A stretch of 64,000 bases of DNA from Nitrospirae bacterium MYbin6 (GCA_002753305.1 PEAC01000005.1:1-64000), one strand, 5' to 3'. Shown: positions 15,883-24,346, counted from the first letter of the stretch. Numbers and translations: made by a program. Notes: generated by a model from the letters alone, not told the origin.

Positions 15883-17457
15883 TTATACAATTATGTCGTG
15901 CAGTTCATCCAACGTATCGATTTGTCTGACGCCTGGGATTGATAGTTTATGTTTTTTCGTCCTCATAAAAATAGGCGTTGCCCCAACGGCCAGTGCCGTC
16001 TCCATGTCGACGTCTTTATCGCCTACGAATACGGAATTCTTTAAGTCTATGGCGTGCTCAGCCCTTGCCCTCAGGAGCATCCCCGGCGAGGGTTTTCTGC
16101 ACGCGCAGTTATCCCCCGGGACGTGGCGGCAGTAGTAGAAATCGTCAAATCCATATTTGTCAATAAACACCTGATGGAGCGCCTGTACGAATTCCTCATC
16201 GACAATCCCGCGTCCGATGCCAGACTGGTTGGATATTCCGATTAAAAGAAAACCCTTGTCGCTGAGTGCCCTGAGCCTGTCAAGCCCGGCGTATGGGCGG
16301 AAGCCATCGAAACTATTCAGATAGTGCGCGTCATCACAGAGTGTGCCGTCCCTGTCGAAAAAGACCGCCTTTCTCTGCCCCAGGAGGATATCTGTCTCGT
16401 TGAACACCTCATCGGCAGATATATCCATCATGCACCGTAGATGTCCATATGGGCATGTTCGCTTAAAGCATGGGGAGCAGATGAGGTTTTTTCTGAGCAC
16501 CCGGTGCCGGTACGCAAATTCAGAGTGTACGGGAATCTCCGGCGGGCCGGTCAGCCACGGCGCGGTAGAGCCGAATATGGCAAGCACTGCCGTTGCAACC
16601 GCGTACCCTATGTGCATGGGGCCGGAGTCGTTTGTAATCATAAGATCACAGGCGGCGATACTGGCGCACAGGTCTCTGACGCCGGTCTTGCCGGTTAAAT
16701 CTAAAAACGTGTCGGCTGCTAACAGTTCCGGGTCGATAAGGCCGCAAATTGCGGCGGATATTTCGATGTCCTTTGGGGAGCCAAACAAGACGGCGCTGCC
16801 GCCTTTTTCTCTGATAATCCGCTCAATCAACCGTGCAAATCTCTCCGGCGCCCAGCGCTTTGCCGAACCGAAGGCCGCCCCGGGGTTAATGCCAATTACG
16901 GGCCGTTTCAGATGAGCCTGTCTCCCCAGGGCCGCGGCCCTCTCACCGGCAGTAAGATAAATCCACGGCAGACGGTATGGGGCGGTAAATCCAGCCAAAT
17001 TGAGCATGTTTAAATAATAGCGCACATGGTGAAGCCGGAGGGTTTCTCCGGTTATGGGAATGCCCTTTGTCAGGAGGATTCCCCTGCCGTCTCTCTTGTA
17101 GCCAATACGCTTGTCAATCCTGGCAAGCCACGCTATTAAGGCCGCGTCGAAGGCGTTTTGAAGCAGAACAGCCGTGGTGAAGTTCTCACTTTTCAGCCTG
17201 GCGGCAAGCCGCAGCCTGCCGGACAGAGTCCTGAATGTCTGTGAATATTCGATTAACGCCGCAATGTGCGGGTCTTTCTCAAAAAGCGGGGCAACCACAG
17301 GATTCACCAACAGCGTCAAGTCCGCATCGGGAAAGGCCCTCTTAACCGCCCAAAGCGCCGGAGCCGACATCACGGCATCCCCAATCCAGTTCACACCCCT
17401 GACAAGTATTTTTTTCTGCTCAACCATATCAGCCATGCGTGTATAATAACATTTCAT
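15883..17457 (-). CDS. Fusion of ADP-heptose:LPS heptosyltransferase and D,D-heptose 1,7-bisphosphate phosphatase
   Basis: 524 residues. Residues about 12-345 are a GT9 heptosyltransferase (WaaF/RfaF-like): ILVRGVNWIGDAVMSAPALW at the N-terminus and DLMITNDSGPMHIGYAVATA in the nucleotide-sugar-binding half. Residues about 363-524 are a HAD-type GmhB phosphatase with FFDRDGTLCDD, the SNQSGIGRG strand, the zinc-site block CRHVPGDNCACRKPSPGM and GDKDVDMETA. One chain thus combines a precursor-making step for ADP-heptose with transfer of heptose to the LPS inner core. The start is uncertain: ATGs at 17457, 17436 and 17427 are in frame and none has a clear ribosome binding site. Confidence 0.9.
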   Translation of the reverse strand: MKCYYTRMADMVEQKKILVRGVNWIGDAVMSAPALWAVKRAFPDADLTLLVNPVVAPLFEKDPHIAALIEYSQTFRTLSGRLRLAARLKSENFTTAVLLQNAFDAALIAWLARIDKRIGYKRDGRGILLTKGIPITGETLRLHHVRYYLNMLNLAGFTAPYRLPWIYLTAGERAAALGRQAHLKRPVIGINPGAAFGSAKRWAPERFARLIERIIREKGGSAVLFGSPKDIEISAAICGLIDPELLAADTFLDLTGKTGVRDLCASIAACDLMITNDSGPMHIGYAVATAVLAIFGSTAPWLTGPPEIPVHSEFAYRHRVLRKNLICSPCFKRTCPYGHLRCMMDISADEVFNETDILLGQRKAVFFDRDGTLCDDAHYLNSFDGFRPYAGLDRLRALSDKGFLLIGISNQSGIGRGIVDEEFVQALHQVFIDKYGFDDFYYCRHVPGDNCACRKPSPGMLLRARAEHAIDLKNSVFVGDKDVDMETALAVGATPIFMRTKKHKLSIPGVRQIDTLDELHDIIV

Positions 17458-17506
17458 TTTCCAACTTATGCAGAGAGTTTAACAGGGCAACCGCACCCCA
17501 CGCACA

Positions 17507-17536
17507 TTGACTTAGTCCTGATTAAAGGCTTACAAT
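17507..17536 (+). promoter_or_regulatory. Predicted promoter of the restriction-modification operon, leaderless
   Basis: TTGACT (17507-17512) and TACAAT (17531-17536) are 18 nt apart. The methyltransferase ATG at 17544 begins 8 nt after the -10 box, where transcription should start, and no Shine-Dalgarno site is present. Confidence 0.6.
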
Positions 17537-17543
17537 AATTACC

Positions 17544-18368
17544 ATGGCTGTATTGACAAACCTGATGCACGGCGATTGCAGGGAAGAATTAGCTGAGATA
17601 CAGGATAATTCCGTAGATTTAATATTCACATCGCCGCCATACGCAGACAGCAGAAAGGCCACCTACGGCGGTATCAGCCCGGATAGATACGTAGAATGGT
17701 TCTTACCAATTGCTACCCAGTTGTTAAGGGTCTTAAAACCAGACGGGACATTTATTTTGAATATCAAAGAGCGGGCAGCAGAGGGTGAAAGGCATACATA
17801 CGTTATCGAGACAATATTGGAGATGCGCAAACAGGGATGGCTGTGGACGGAGGAATTCATTTGGCATAAGAAGAACTGTTATCCCGGCAGATGGCCGAAT
17901 CGTTTCCGGGACGCTTGGGAGAGGTTATTGCAGTTCAATAAAAACAGAAAATTCAACATGTATCAGGATGAAGTAATGGTTCCCGTCGGCGACTGGGCCA
18001 GGGACAGATTGAGAAACCTAAGCGACACGGACAAGGTGAGGGATTTATCCAAAAGTGGAAGCAACTTTGGTAAAAACATCTCCAATTGGTTAAACAGGGA
18101 TAAGGTATATCCCACTAATGTTATACATCTGGCAACGGAATGTAACAACAGAGACCACAGCGCGGCATTCCCGGAGGCGTTGCCTGAGTGGTTCATAAAA
18201 TTATTCACAAAGGCAGGAGATACGGTTCTTGATCCTTTTATGGGTTCGGGGACAACGGTCATTGTTGCGCAGCGAATGATGAGAAACTCGATTGGTATTG
18301 AAATTATGGCTGAGTATTATGAAATGGTAAAAGAAAAGATTGCCCCGGTAAAGTATTGCTTATTTTAA
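17544..18368 (+). CDS. Type II DNA methyltransferase, beta class (TSPPY)
   Basis: 274 residues. Motif IV TSPPY is at residues 29-33, and the AdoMet-binding motif DPFMGSGTT is at about 230-238. Motif IV before motif I defines the beta class of amino-methyltransferases. TSPPY is the form usual for N4-cytosine enzymes, while DPPY is more usual for N6-adenine ones. The enzyme should methylate the recognition site of the adjacent endonuclease gene, which starts 3 nt after its stop. The recognition sequence cannot be read from this sequence. Confidence 0.9.
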   Translation: MAVLTNLMHGDCREELAEIQDNSVDLIFTSPPYADSRKATYGGISPDRYVEWFLPIATQLLRVLKPDGTFILNIKERAAEGERHTYVIETILEMRKQGWLWTEEFIWHKKNCYPGRWPNRFRDAWERLLQFNKNRKFNMYQDEVMVPVGDWARDRLRNLSDTDKVRDLSKSGSNFGKNISNWLNRDKVYPTNVIHLATECNNRDHSAAFPEALPEWFIKLFTKAGDTVLDPFMGSGTTVIVAQRMMRNSIGIEIMAEYYEMVKEKIAPVKYCLF

Positions 18369-18371
18369 TCG

Positions 18372-19106
18372 ATGAAAGAGCTAAATGTTGATATAATAAG
18401 AACCTATGTAGAATATAACATTGGTGTTTTTCATGAGAAAAGGATATATAGCCTTGCAAAACTAAAGTTGAATCAAATATTGATGAGAAAAAACCCTTAC
18501 CTGTTCAAAGCAAAAAACATCCTGACCGCTCAGGATTTAGTCAAAACGCTCCTTGATGCCTATCTATCTTCACAGGAAGAGACTATTTTTGGCGAATTTC
18601 TGGAAGGATTGGCTGTTTTCATATGTGCGGAGGTCTATGGTGGTAAGAAATCAGCCGCCGAGGGAATCGACCTTGAATTCGATAAGGATGATATTAAGTA
18701 TATTGTCACAATTAAATCAGGTCCGAATTGGGGCAACAGCAGCCAGATTAATAAAATGAAAGATAATTTCAAAAAGGCGAAGAAGATCCTGAGTACAAAC
18801 ACATCGAAGACAAACATAGTCTCAGTGAACGGTTGTTGCTATGGCAGGGACAGCAAGCCCGATAAGGGAGATTATCTAAAGCTCTGTGGTCAGAGATTCT
18901 GGGAATTCATTTCAGGGAACAATCTTCTATATATAACAATAATTGAACCACTAGGATATAAGGCAAAAGTAAAGAACGACGAGTTCTATGAATCATACGC
19001 CAGATTAATTAACGAGTTTACGTTCGAGTTCGGAAGGTCTTTTTGCTCGGAAGGTAAGATTAATTGGGAAGCCCTGCTAAAGTTTAATTCGTCGGCATTG
19101 CAGTAA
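18372..19106 (+). CDS. Type II restriction endonuclease, PmeII-like
   Basis: 244 residues. The blocks NPYLFKAKN, LVKTLLDAYLSSQEETIFGE and YIVTIKSGPNWGNSSQINKM are what I recall of the PmeII-type restriction endonuclease family; this is from memory, not a search. The likely PD-(D/E)XK core is EGIDLEF followed by YIVTIKSG, with Asp, then Thr-Ile-Lys where Glu-X-Lys is usual. It is coupled to the methyltransferase gene by a 3-nt gap, the normal arrangement for a type II restriction-modification pair. It is more AT-rich than the flanking polysaccharide genes, consistent with acquisition by transfer. Confidence 0.8.
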   Translation: MKELNVDIIRTYVEYNIGVFHEKRIYSLAKLKLNQILMRKNPYLFKAKNILTAQDLVKTLLDAYLSSQEETIFGEFLEGLAVFICAEVYGGKKSAAEGIDLEFDKDDIKYIVTIKSGPNWGNSSQINKMKDNFKKAKKILSTNTSKTNIVSVNGCCYGRDSKPDKGDYLKLCGQRFWEFISGNNLLYITIIEPLGYKAKVKNDEFYESYARLINEFTFEFGRSFCSEGKINWEALLKFNSSALQ

Positions 19107-19115
19107 ATTAAGAGG

Positions 19116-19140
19116 TGTTGTCAACGGCCCTGCCTTGTCT
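19116..19140 (+). repeat. 25-bp direct repeat, copy A (left of AbrB-PIN cassette)
   Basis: TGTTGTCAACGGCCCTGC and the next 7 bases are identical to 20160-20184. That copy forms the last codons of the glycosyltransferase gene (AGPLTT then stop). Here the sequence is noncoding and the similarity decays beyond 25 bp (TGTCTAGTT against TATCTGGCT). The two copies bracket the PIN and AbrB genes. Confidence 0.85.
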
Positions 19141-19255
19141 GTCTAGTTACGTAATTGCCTGACCTGTCTTACAGTGCAGGTGGGAGTTTTATAACCACTG
19201 TACAATTAAATGTAGTTCATTACAACTAAAGATGGCTATAATACAGACATCCAGG

Positions 19256-19654
19256 CTAAACCCTTAAGTCTAAAAATTCTCTTGGGCTTAAAATCTTCAC
19301 GCCCTTATATTCATCGAAAGGAAAATGTTTTTTGTTGCCAGTAATAATTACATCAGCTTTAGCCGATAGAGCGGTGGCAAGATAAATTTCATCGTCATGG
19401 TCGGTTAATTTAAAATAACTCTCTAATGGCTCAACTATTGTAGCCACTTCTAAAATTGCGGGAACGGTTTCACCAAATATTTTAGTTGCCATTGGATTTA
19501 GCTCAAATCGTTTAATAACCCTTTCATATTCTGCAATAATACTATGAGAAAGAAATAACTGATGCTTTAAAATAACCTCATCAATTAAATCACGGCAAGT
19601 ACCTGCATTAAGTCCGGCGGAAATAAGAACATTGCAATCAAGAATAACCCTCAT
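19256..19654 (-). CDS. PIN-domain toxin ribonuclease (COG1569-like)
   Basis: 132 residues. The PIN fold acidic residues are visible: D6 in VILDCNVLIS, a Glu in SIIAEYERVIKRF, and Asp residues in LTDHDDEIYLATALSAKADV followed by IITGNKKHF. Such proteins are Mg2+-dependent RNases acting as toxins on tRNA or mRNA. It is downstream of an AbrB-type antitoxin gene after 9 nt, the usual antitoxin-first order. The stop is about 115 nt from direct repeat A. Confidence 0.88.
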   Translation of the reverse strand: MRVILDCNVLISAGLNAGTCRDLIDEVILKHQLFLSHSIIAEYERVIKRFELNPMATKIFGETVPAILEVATIVEPLESYFKLTDHDDEIYLATALSAKADVIITGNKKHFPFDEYKGVKILSPREFLDLRV

Positions 19655-19663
19655 CGAAAATAT

Positions 19664-19960
19664 TCAGGAAATGGATTGAACCTTTGTTTCGGCTTCTCTG
19701 ACTTCTCTTATTTTTTCATTGACGATTTCCATAACTTCATCTTCCGGCAAATCAGCATAAGGATTATCGGAAAGTTTCTCATAAATAACGTGCAGCTTCT
19801 TAAGCGCCTGCTTTCTTTTAAGCTCTATGTCTACAGGCCGGAACATAACGCCTTCCTCGCTTTCGACTACCTCTAATAAATCCCCCGCGTGTACATCAAA
19901 CCTCCTCCTGAACTCTGCCGGCAGGGTTATCTGGAAGTTTCCGTTTACCTTCCGCAGCAT
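19664..19960 (-). CDS. AbrB/MazE-type antitoxin
   Basis: 98 residues. Residues 1-45 form a swapped-hairpin AbrB DNA-binding domain: VNGNFQITLPAEFRRRFDV, followed by HAGDLLEVVESEEGVMFRP. The rest is a charged helical tail (KKLHVIYEKLSDNPYADLPE) expected to wrap the PIN partner. AGGAGG lies 11 nt before the ATG at 19960. A perfect palindrome in its leader and a -10 box next to it suggest autorepression by the toxin-antitoxin complex. Confidence 0.88.
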   Translation of the reverse strand: MLRKVNGNFQITLPAEFRRRFDVHAGDLLEVVESEEGVMFRPVDIELKRKQALKKLHVIYEKLSDNPYADLPEDEVMEIVNEKIREVREAETKVQSIS

Positions 19961-19977
19961 GTGGCAGCCTCCTATGT

Positions 19978-19998
19978 AATATTGTAATTTACAATATT
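19978..19998. promoter_or_regulatory. Palindromic operator of the AbrB-PIN module
   Basis: Two 10-bp arms, AATATTGTAA and TTACAATATT, surround a single central base, giving a perfect inverted repeat. It covers the predicted transcription start of the antitoxin gene, 17 nt upstream of its ATG, so a bound AbrB dimer would block transcription. Confidence 0.75.
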
Positions 19999-19999
19999 T

Positions 20000-20029
20000 A
20001 GTATAGCAGGTGGTCTTTTAAAATGGCAA
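20000..20029 (-). promoter_or_regulatory. Predicted promoter of the AbrB-PIN module
   Basis: On the minus strand, TTGCCA (20024-20029) and TATACT (20000-20005) are 18 nt apart. The -10 box is directly adjacent to the palindrome at 19978-19998. Confidence 0.5.
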
Positions 20030-20156
20030 GAGTACAGCGACAGGGATATACACAAAGCGCCCGCGTGAACCTGAATGCAGCACCCCGGCAAAGTCTTATT
20101 CTATCGACCCTGTCAACAACTTCCATGCCGGACAGTATTGGGATACATCCTGTTTA

Positions 20157-21338
20157 TTATGTTGTCAACGGCCCTGCCTTGTCTATCTGGCTGGCTGACT
20201 GAAAGACCTTCACCATTGCGGCGCCGAAATTCTCCCAGCGAAGGTTGTCTCTTATATATAACTTTCCGTAGGTGGCAGTGTCTTTATACTTTCTGAGGCT
20301 GCGATATACCTCTCTGAGCGCTGCGGCGTAATCGTTCGTTACGATGCCTATCCCCTCGTCTTCTATTATGCCAGAGGCGGCCATCTCTTTTGAGACAATA
20401 ACCGGCGTGCCGCTTGACAGGGCCTCAAACGGCGTCAGCCATCCGCCTTGCGGCCTTATCGGGTGCAGAAGGACATCAGCGCGGTGATAAAACACCCTCA
20501 GGCGCTCCCTGTTTACGTGCCCGCTGAACAGGACATGCTCCTGCAGGCCCTCCTCCAGGACATAGCTTTTCAGTTCGTTTACGTATGCTCCTTCACCGTA
20601 TCCGGCAAGGACGAGCCTTATGCCGGGTATCTCTTTTTTCAATACTTTAACACATCTAAGGCTCTCTTTCTGATTCTTAAACTCCGTCAGCCGCCCCACG
20701 TGCAGGACTATGAACTCACCACCTCGTTTGACATAAAAATCCTCCGGCACAGTCGAAAAGAAATCATAGTCAACACCATAGTGAATAACATGAGGCTCCA
20801 TAGAATAGATTTCGGCAAATCGCCGCGCGTTGAATTTGTCGGAGACGACAACCTGCTTTACGTAACGTTTAACTATCTGTTTGCCGGTGGCATAAAAGAC
20901 CTTTTGAGCAAACATGATCGGCATCTCGTTGTCCCCGGCCAATGAGCCGAGAGATACTTCGGGCGGCTCGTTACACAACCAGACGGCCGGCCTGGATGTT
21001 GAGAAAAATGCTGGGAAATTCGCCGGAAAAACGGAAAACTCCGCGGGACAGTTATGAATATTTATAACGTCATACTTTTTGCCGTGGCGCCTGACGGCGT
21101 TATTCAGCAGCCACATGTCTTTGAGCGCATCAAGCTGCCAATTATCTGAGCGCTTATACGGGGATTTAAAAATCGTCGTGCGGCACAGGTCTTTCTCTAT
21201 TTCCGGCAGGATGTTTGTCGTAACGAGGGCGTGCTCTATGCCCGTATTTGCCAGATACTCGGCCAACTTTACGATGACGAGTTCCGCCCCTCCATAGATG
21301 TTCATCGACGGCTGTACGATTAATACCCTCATCGCCAT
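20157..21338 (-). CDS. Glycosyltransferase family 4
   Basis: 393 residues, GT-B fold. The N-terminal half has the acceptor-side start MRVLIVQPSMNIYGGAELVI, and the C-terminal half has VLHVGRLTEFKNQKESLRCV, then LLHPIRPQGGWLTPFEALSSG, which contains the family's E-x7-E-like region for the nucleotide sugar. It would transfer a hexose from a nucleotide sugar onto a surface glycan at the cytoplasmic face. It abuts the nucleotidyltransferase gene and is the last gene of a four-gene operon. Its final codons lie within direct repeat B, so the 3' end may have been rebuilt by whatever event made the repeats. Confidence 0.9.
   Translation of the reverse strand: MAMRVLIVQPSMNIYGGAELVIVKLAEYLANTGIEHALVTTNILPEIEKDLCRTTIFKSPYKRSDNWQLDALKDMWLLNNAVRRHGKKYDVINIHNCPAEFSVFPANFPAFFSTSRPAVWLCNEPPEVSLGSLAGDNEMPIMFAQKVFYATGKQIVKRYVKQVVVSDKFNARRFAEIYSMEPHVIHYGVDYDFFSTVPEDFYVKRGGEFIVLHVGRLTEFKNQKESLRCVKVLKKEIPGIRLVLAGYGEGAYVNELKSYVLEEGLQEHVLFSGHVNRERLRVFYHRADVLLHPIRPQGGWLTPFEALSSGTPVIVSKEMAASGIIEDEGIGIVTNDYAAALREVYRSLRKYKDTATYGKLYIRDNLRWENFGAAMVKVFQSASQIDKAGPLTT
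20160..20184 (+). repeat. 25-bp direct repeat, copy B (right of AbrB-PIN cassette)
   Basis: Identical to 19116-19140 over 25 bp. This copy encodes the end of the GT4 gene on the minus strand, ending one base before its stop codon, so it is probably the original copy and 19116-19140 the duplicate. Confidence 0.85.
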
Positions 21339-22058
21339 TTATTTAAGAAACCCCTCCGCTTCGCTAAGGTCGACAAATGAATTAATATTGGCGTACCGGT
21401 CACAAATGTCAAACGATTTCACCGTCTTGCCGTCGTCTATGGCGCACTGAATCAGATCCGGCAGCTCTTTCTCTTTTCTCTGGTGGTGGATGGGTGTTAC
21501 GGCGGCATACTCGAATATCTCGTTTTTGAAGACGCAGCTACCCGTACCCATGTAATTATTCAGCGGAGTCCTGGGTTTCTCTACCAGGCGGTATATGCGC
21601 CCCGTGCCGTCTTTAATCATTGTATATGTTCGTTTTATCAAATCAGTGTTCTCAACCCATAAGATACCGCAGACGCCAAACACCCCGCTTGAGTTAAACT
21701 CCTCTATCATCTGCCGATGCCGTGGGTTAACCATAAGCTCATCACCAAGTAACAAGAGGAAATCCTCACCGGCTATCGTGTCCCTGGCGCATTCCATCGC
21801 GTGTACCAGGCCCTTTTGCTCCCACTGAATGACATACTTTATAGGTGTGCCCTTGTATATATTTCCGTAGGCGTTGATTATCTCCTCGGCCTTGTACCCG
21901 ACAACGAGAACTATTTCATCTACTTCCGTATCAACGGCACGTTCAAGGGCATACTCGATAACGGGCCTGCCGCCTATGTTAATCATACACTTGTTATGGG
22001 CGGCTGATAGTTCGTTTATCCTGTTGCCACGGCCTCCAGCTAAAAGCAGCGCCTTCAT
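21339..22058 (-). CDS. Sugar-phosphate nucleotidyltransferase
   Basis: 239 residues. The N-terminal MKALLLAGGRGNRINEL is the GxGxR nucleotide-binding loop of the nucleotidyltransferase (GlmU/RfbA/RmlA) superfamily, followed by KCMINIGGRPVIEYALE and LLLLGDELM, where the Asp binds metal. It lacks the C-terminal left-handed helix of GlmU. It should activate a sugar-1-phosphate to a nucleotide sugar for the glycosyltransferases around it; the sugar cannot be told from the sequence. It overlaps the epimerase gene upstream by 4 nt. Confidence 0.9.
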   Translation of the reverse strand: MKALLLAGGRGNRINELSAAHNKCMINIGGRPVIEYALERAVDTEVDEIVLVVGYKAEEIINAYGNIYKGTPIKYVIQWEQKGLVHAMECARDTIAGEDFLLLLGDELMVNPRHRQMIEEFNSSGVFGVCGILWVENTDLIKRTYTMIKDGTGRIYRLVEKPRTPLNNYMGTGSCVFKNEIFEYAAVTPIHHQRKEKELPDLIQCAIDDGKTVKSFDICDRYANINSFVDLSEAEGFLK

Positions 22059-23095
22059 TGGACTGCCTTATCGATAAAGAACAGGCCTGTGTTTTTTATC
22101 CAGTCAACCAGCGCTGTGATGCCCTCTTCGGGCATCACAGTAGGGGACCAGCCGAGGTCGCACCGCGCCTTTTCTATATCGCAGATGAAGTATCTGAGGT
22201 CGCCGTGCCTGTCCGGCCCAAAGCGCACCTCTGGCCGCGCCCCGTTTATCTTCGTAAGGATTTCGATACATTTCAAAAGGGAGATGGCGGTCCTTCTGCC
22301 GCCTCCGATGTTGTATATACCCGGCTTTCTGGTCTTATAAAAGGCGTGGAAGGCCTCGCACACGTCCGTGGCGTAGACAATGTCTCTGACCTGCTTGCCC
22401 GTGCCGAATATCGTTATGGGACGCCCAAGGATGCTTCTGATGGCGAAGTTTGCTACCCAGCCATGGTCCTCACCGCCAAACTGCCTTGTGCCGTATATCC
22501 CCGTAAGGCGAAAGCTGGCCGCGTCAATCTTATAGGTCTCAATATAGGTGCGAACATAGACATCAGCGGCCGCCTTTGAGGCATGAAGCGGCGTAAGGGT
22601 ACCCTCTAATGTGGGGTGTGTCTCGTCGATAGCGGCGGGGTCTCTTTCGTATGCCATAGCGCCCTCTGAAAGGGTCTCGTTTATCTTATTTCCATAGACA
22701 TGGACTGTGGCGCAGCTTGCGGTGGGGATTTTTAATTGCCTTGCCGCCTCGAGGACATTGAACGTACCAAGCACGTTTGTCGATATATCGAGCCGCGGGT
22801 CTTCCCAGCTTATTGTCATAGCGGGCTGGGCCGCTGTGTGAATTATATAATCGCAGCCGCTCGCGTTGTCTGTCAATTCTTCAAAGTTTCTCACATCGGC
22901 TGTAACGAGTTTCACGCCCAGGCCCTTCAGGTAGCCAAGATTGAAGTTGCGTGCCTCGTCGGCGGCAAACCCTGTCCGCAGCAACTCATGCTTTGTCATG
23001 TTGTCATAGGAAACCACCTCTGCCCCGCTGCGTATATAGAACTCGCACACATGTGAACCCAAAAAACCACACCCGCCAGTTACCAAAACTTTCAC
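22055..23095 (-). CDS. NAD-dependent sugar epimerase/dehydratase (extended SDR) with altered active site
   Basis: 346 residues. The Rossmann motif VTGGCGFLGSHV (5-16) binds NAD. DVRNFEEL, IIHTAAQPA and the C-terminal DRHGDLRYFICDIEKARCDL are typical of UDP-glucose 4-epimerase and CDP-tyvelose epimerase relatives. The catalytic YxxxK is replaced: the segment reads TPL170-H-A-S-K174, with Leu where Tyr is expected and His next to it. Lys is kept. Either the His substitutes, or chemistry differs. It lies in the glycan operon between a GT4 gene and a nucleotidyltransferase gene. Confidence 0.85.
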   Translation of the reverse strand: MKVLVTGGCGFLGSHVCEFYIRSGAEVVSYDNMTKHELLRTGFAADEARNFNLGYLKGLGVKLVTADVRNFEELTDNASGCDYIIHTAAQPAMTISWEDPRLDISTNVLGTFNVLEAARQLKIPTASCATVHVYGNKINETLSEGAMAYERDPAAIDETHPTLEGTLTPLHASKAAADVYVRTYIETYKIDAASFRLTGIYGTRQFGGEDHGWVANFAIRSILGRPITIFGTGKQVRDIVYATDVCEAFHAFYKTRKPGIYNIGGGRRTAISLLKCIEILTKINGARPEVRFGPDRHGDLRYFICDIEKARCDLGWSPTVMPEEGITALVDWIKNTGLFFIDKAVQ

Positions 23096-23127
23096 CTTAT
23101 ATTCCTCCAGTCATAGTAAACCAAGTA

Positions 23128-24249
23128 TTAAGCTGAATCCTTACAGACGTTGAGTATCCGTTCTGCCGTCAGCCTCCAGGAGAACTTCCTGGCGTGAGCG
23201 CGCCCTTTTCTTATCAGTTCGGCCCTCAGACTATCGTCATGTGCAAGGCGTTTCATTGCCCCGGCAATCTCCTCAATGCTCAGTGCGTCCACAATGATGG
23301 CGGCTTCCCCTGCAATTTCCGGGAGACTTCCCCTGTTTGACACTATTACTGCCGTCCCGGAGGCCATTGCCTCAAGCGGCGGCAGCCCAAAACCCTCTAT
23401 CAGCGACACCAGCATGTTGGCGCGGGCACAGTTATACAGCACCGGCAATTCGTCATATGGCACATAGTCAAGGAATCTCACGTTGTTTATCAAACGTTCC
23501 CTTACCATCCCCGTAAGGCGCCGCTCATATGCCTCGTCGGGTCTCTTGCCGGCTATAACCAGGGTGTAAGTCTTGTCGACTGAACTAAAGGCCTCTATAA
23601 GGGTTTCTATATTCTTGGAGGGCAATACGCTGCCTACGTACAAGAAATACCTGCCCTCAACAAGGGAATACTTGCCAAGCACGGCGGCCTTTTCTGCGGC
23701 CGTGGGATGCTTAAAATGTCCCTTGTCGATAGCCCCATGTATGACTTCAATAGCATCGGCTGAGATTCCATATTGCCCGATTATATCTTTTTTTGTATTC
23801 TCTGACATAGCTATAAGTCTCTTAGCCCTGCGAAATACTAACGGAAGCCTGTACTTAAAGCTCAGATGCCTCAGGAGAGGGACATTGTCCTTATATAGGA
23901 GTGGCGCAATGTCGTATACGGTGACAACCTGAGGCACGGGCGGATGGAGAATTCCCTCTGGTATAGGGGTATAAAACACATCGGCCTTAGACTTTTTTAT
24001 GAGCGATGGTAGGACAAACTGTGTCCACGCGGCCCGTGCAAGATAGATGTTGCCGCCAAGGGCACGCCGCGAATTTGTGAATATCTTCTTTACCCGTCCT
24101 CCGTCAACCTTTAACATGGAGTCTTCAATTGTCCACACGATAAGGTCATCGTGCAATGAGGCCAGTTCGTTGATTATATTTATGGCGGCCATTCCAATGC
24201 CGGAGGGGCGCGCATCTTCTAAGATAGTGGCGTCAATCGCTAAACGCAT
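23128..24249 (-). CDS. Glycosyltransferase family 4 (mannosyltransferase-like)
   Basis: 373 residues. GT-B features: MRLAIDATILEDARPSGIGM at the N-terminus, YFLYVGSVLPSKNIETLIEA at the start of the second Rossmann fold, and VSLIEGFGLPPLEAMASGTA, carrying the E-x7-E motif for nucleotide-sugar binding. It is the first gene of a minus-strand operon with the epimerase, nucleotidyltransferase and second GT4 genes. A good promoter lies 68-97 nt upstream. It probably extends an O-antigen or capsule-like chain. Confidence 0.92.
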   Translation of the reverse strand: MRLAIDATILEDARPSGIGMAAINIINELASLHDDLIVWTIEDSMLKVDGGRVKKIFTNSRRALGGNIYLARAAWTQFVLPSLIKKSKADVFYTPIPEGILHPPVPQVVTVYDIAPLLYKDNVPLLRHLSFKYRLPLVFRRAKRLIAMSENTKKDIIGQYGISADAIEVIHGAIDKGHFKHPTAAEKAAVLGKYSLVEGRYFLYVGSVLPSKNIETLIEAFSSVDKTYTLVIAGKRPDEAYERRLTGMVRERLINNVRFLDYVPYDELPVLYNCARANMLVSLIEGFGLPPLEAMASGTAVIVSNRGSLPEIAGEAAIIVDALSIEEIAGAMKRLAHDDSLRAELIRKGRAHARKFSWRLTAERILNVCKDSA

Positions 24250-24316
24250 CGCCAGCCCTGCCGGATAGTTTTATCAGCTCCAGATAATGTTATCAGCTCC
24301 AGATGGTACATTCCTG

Positions 24317-24346
24317 ATTTTACTCGATTTGTGGATATTTGGTCAA
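24317..24346 (-). promoter_or_regulatory. Predicted promoter of the four-gene glycan operon
   Basis: On the minus strand, TTGACC (24341-24346) and TAAAAT (24317-24322, 5 of 6) are 18 nt apart, upstream of the GT4 gene starting at 24249. A short tandem duplication (TTATCAGCTCCAGAT, twice within about 35 bp at 24270-24305) sits in the untranslated leader. Confidence 0.6.

Noticed and set aside
24270-24305. Tandem 15-bp duplication in the leader of the glycan operon
   Set aside because: Only two copies, no symmetry and no relation to the promoter boxes; a simple slippage duplication is enough to explain it.
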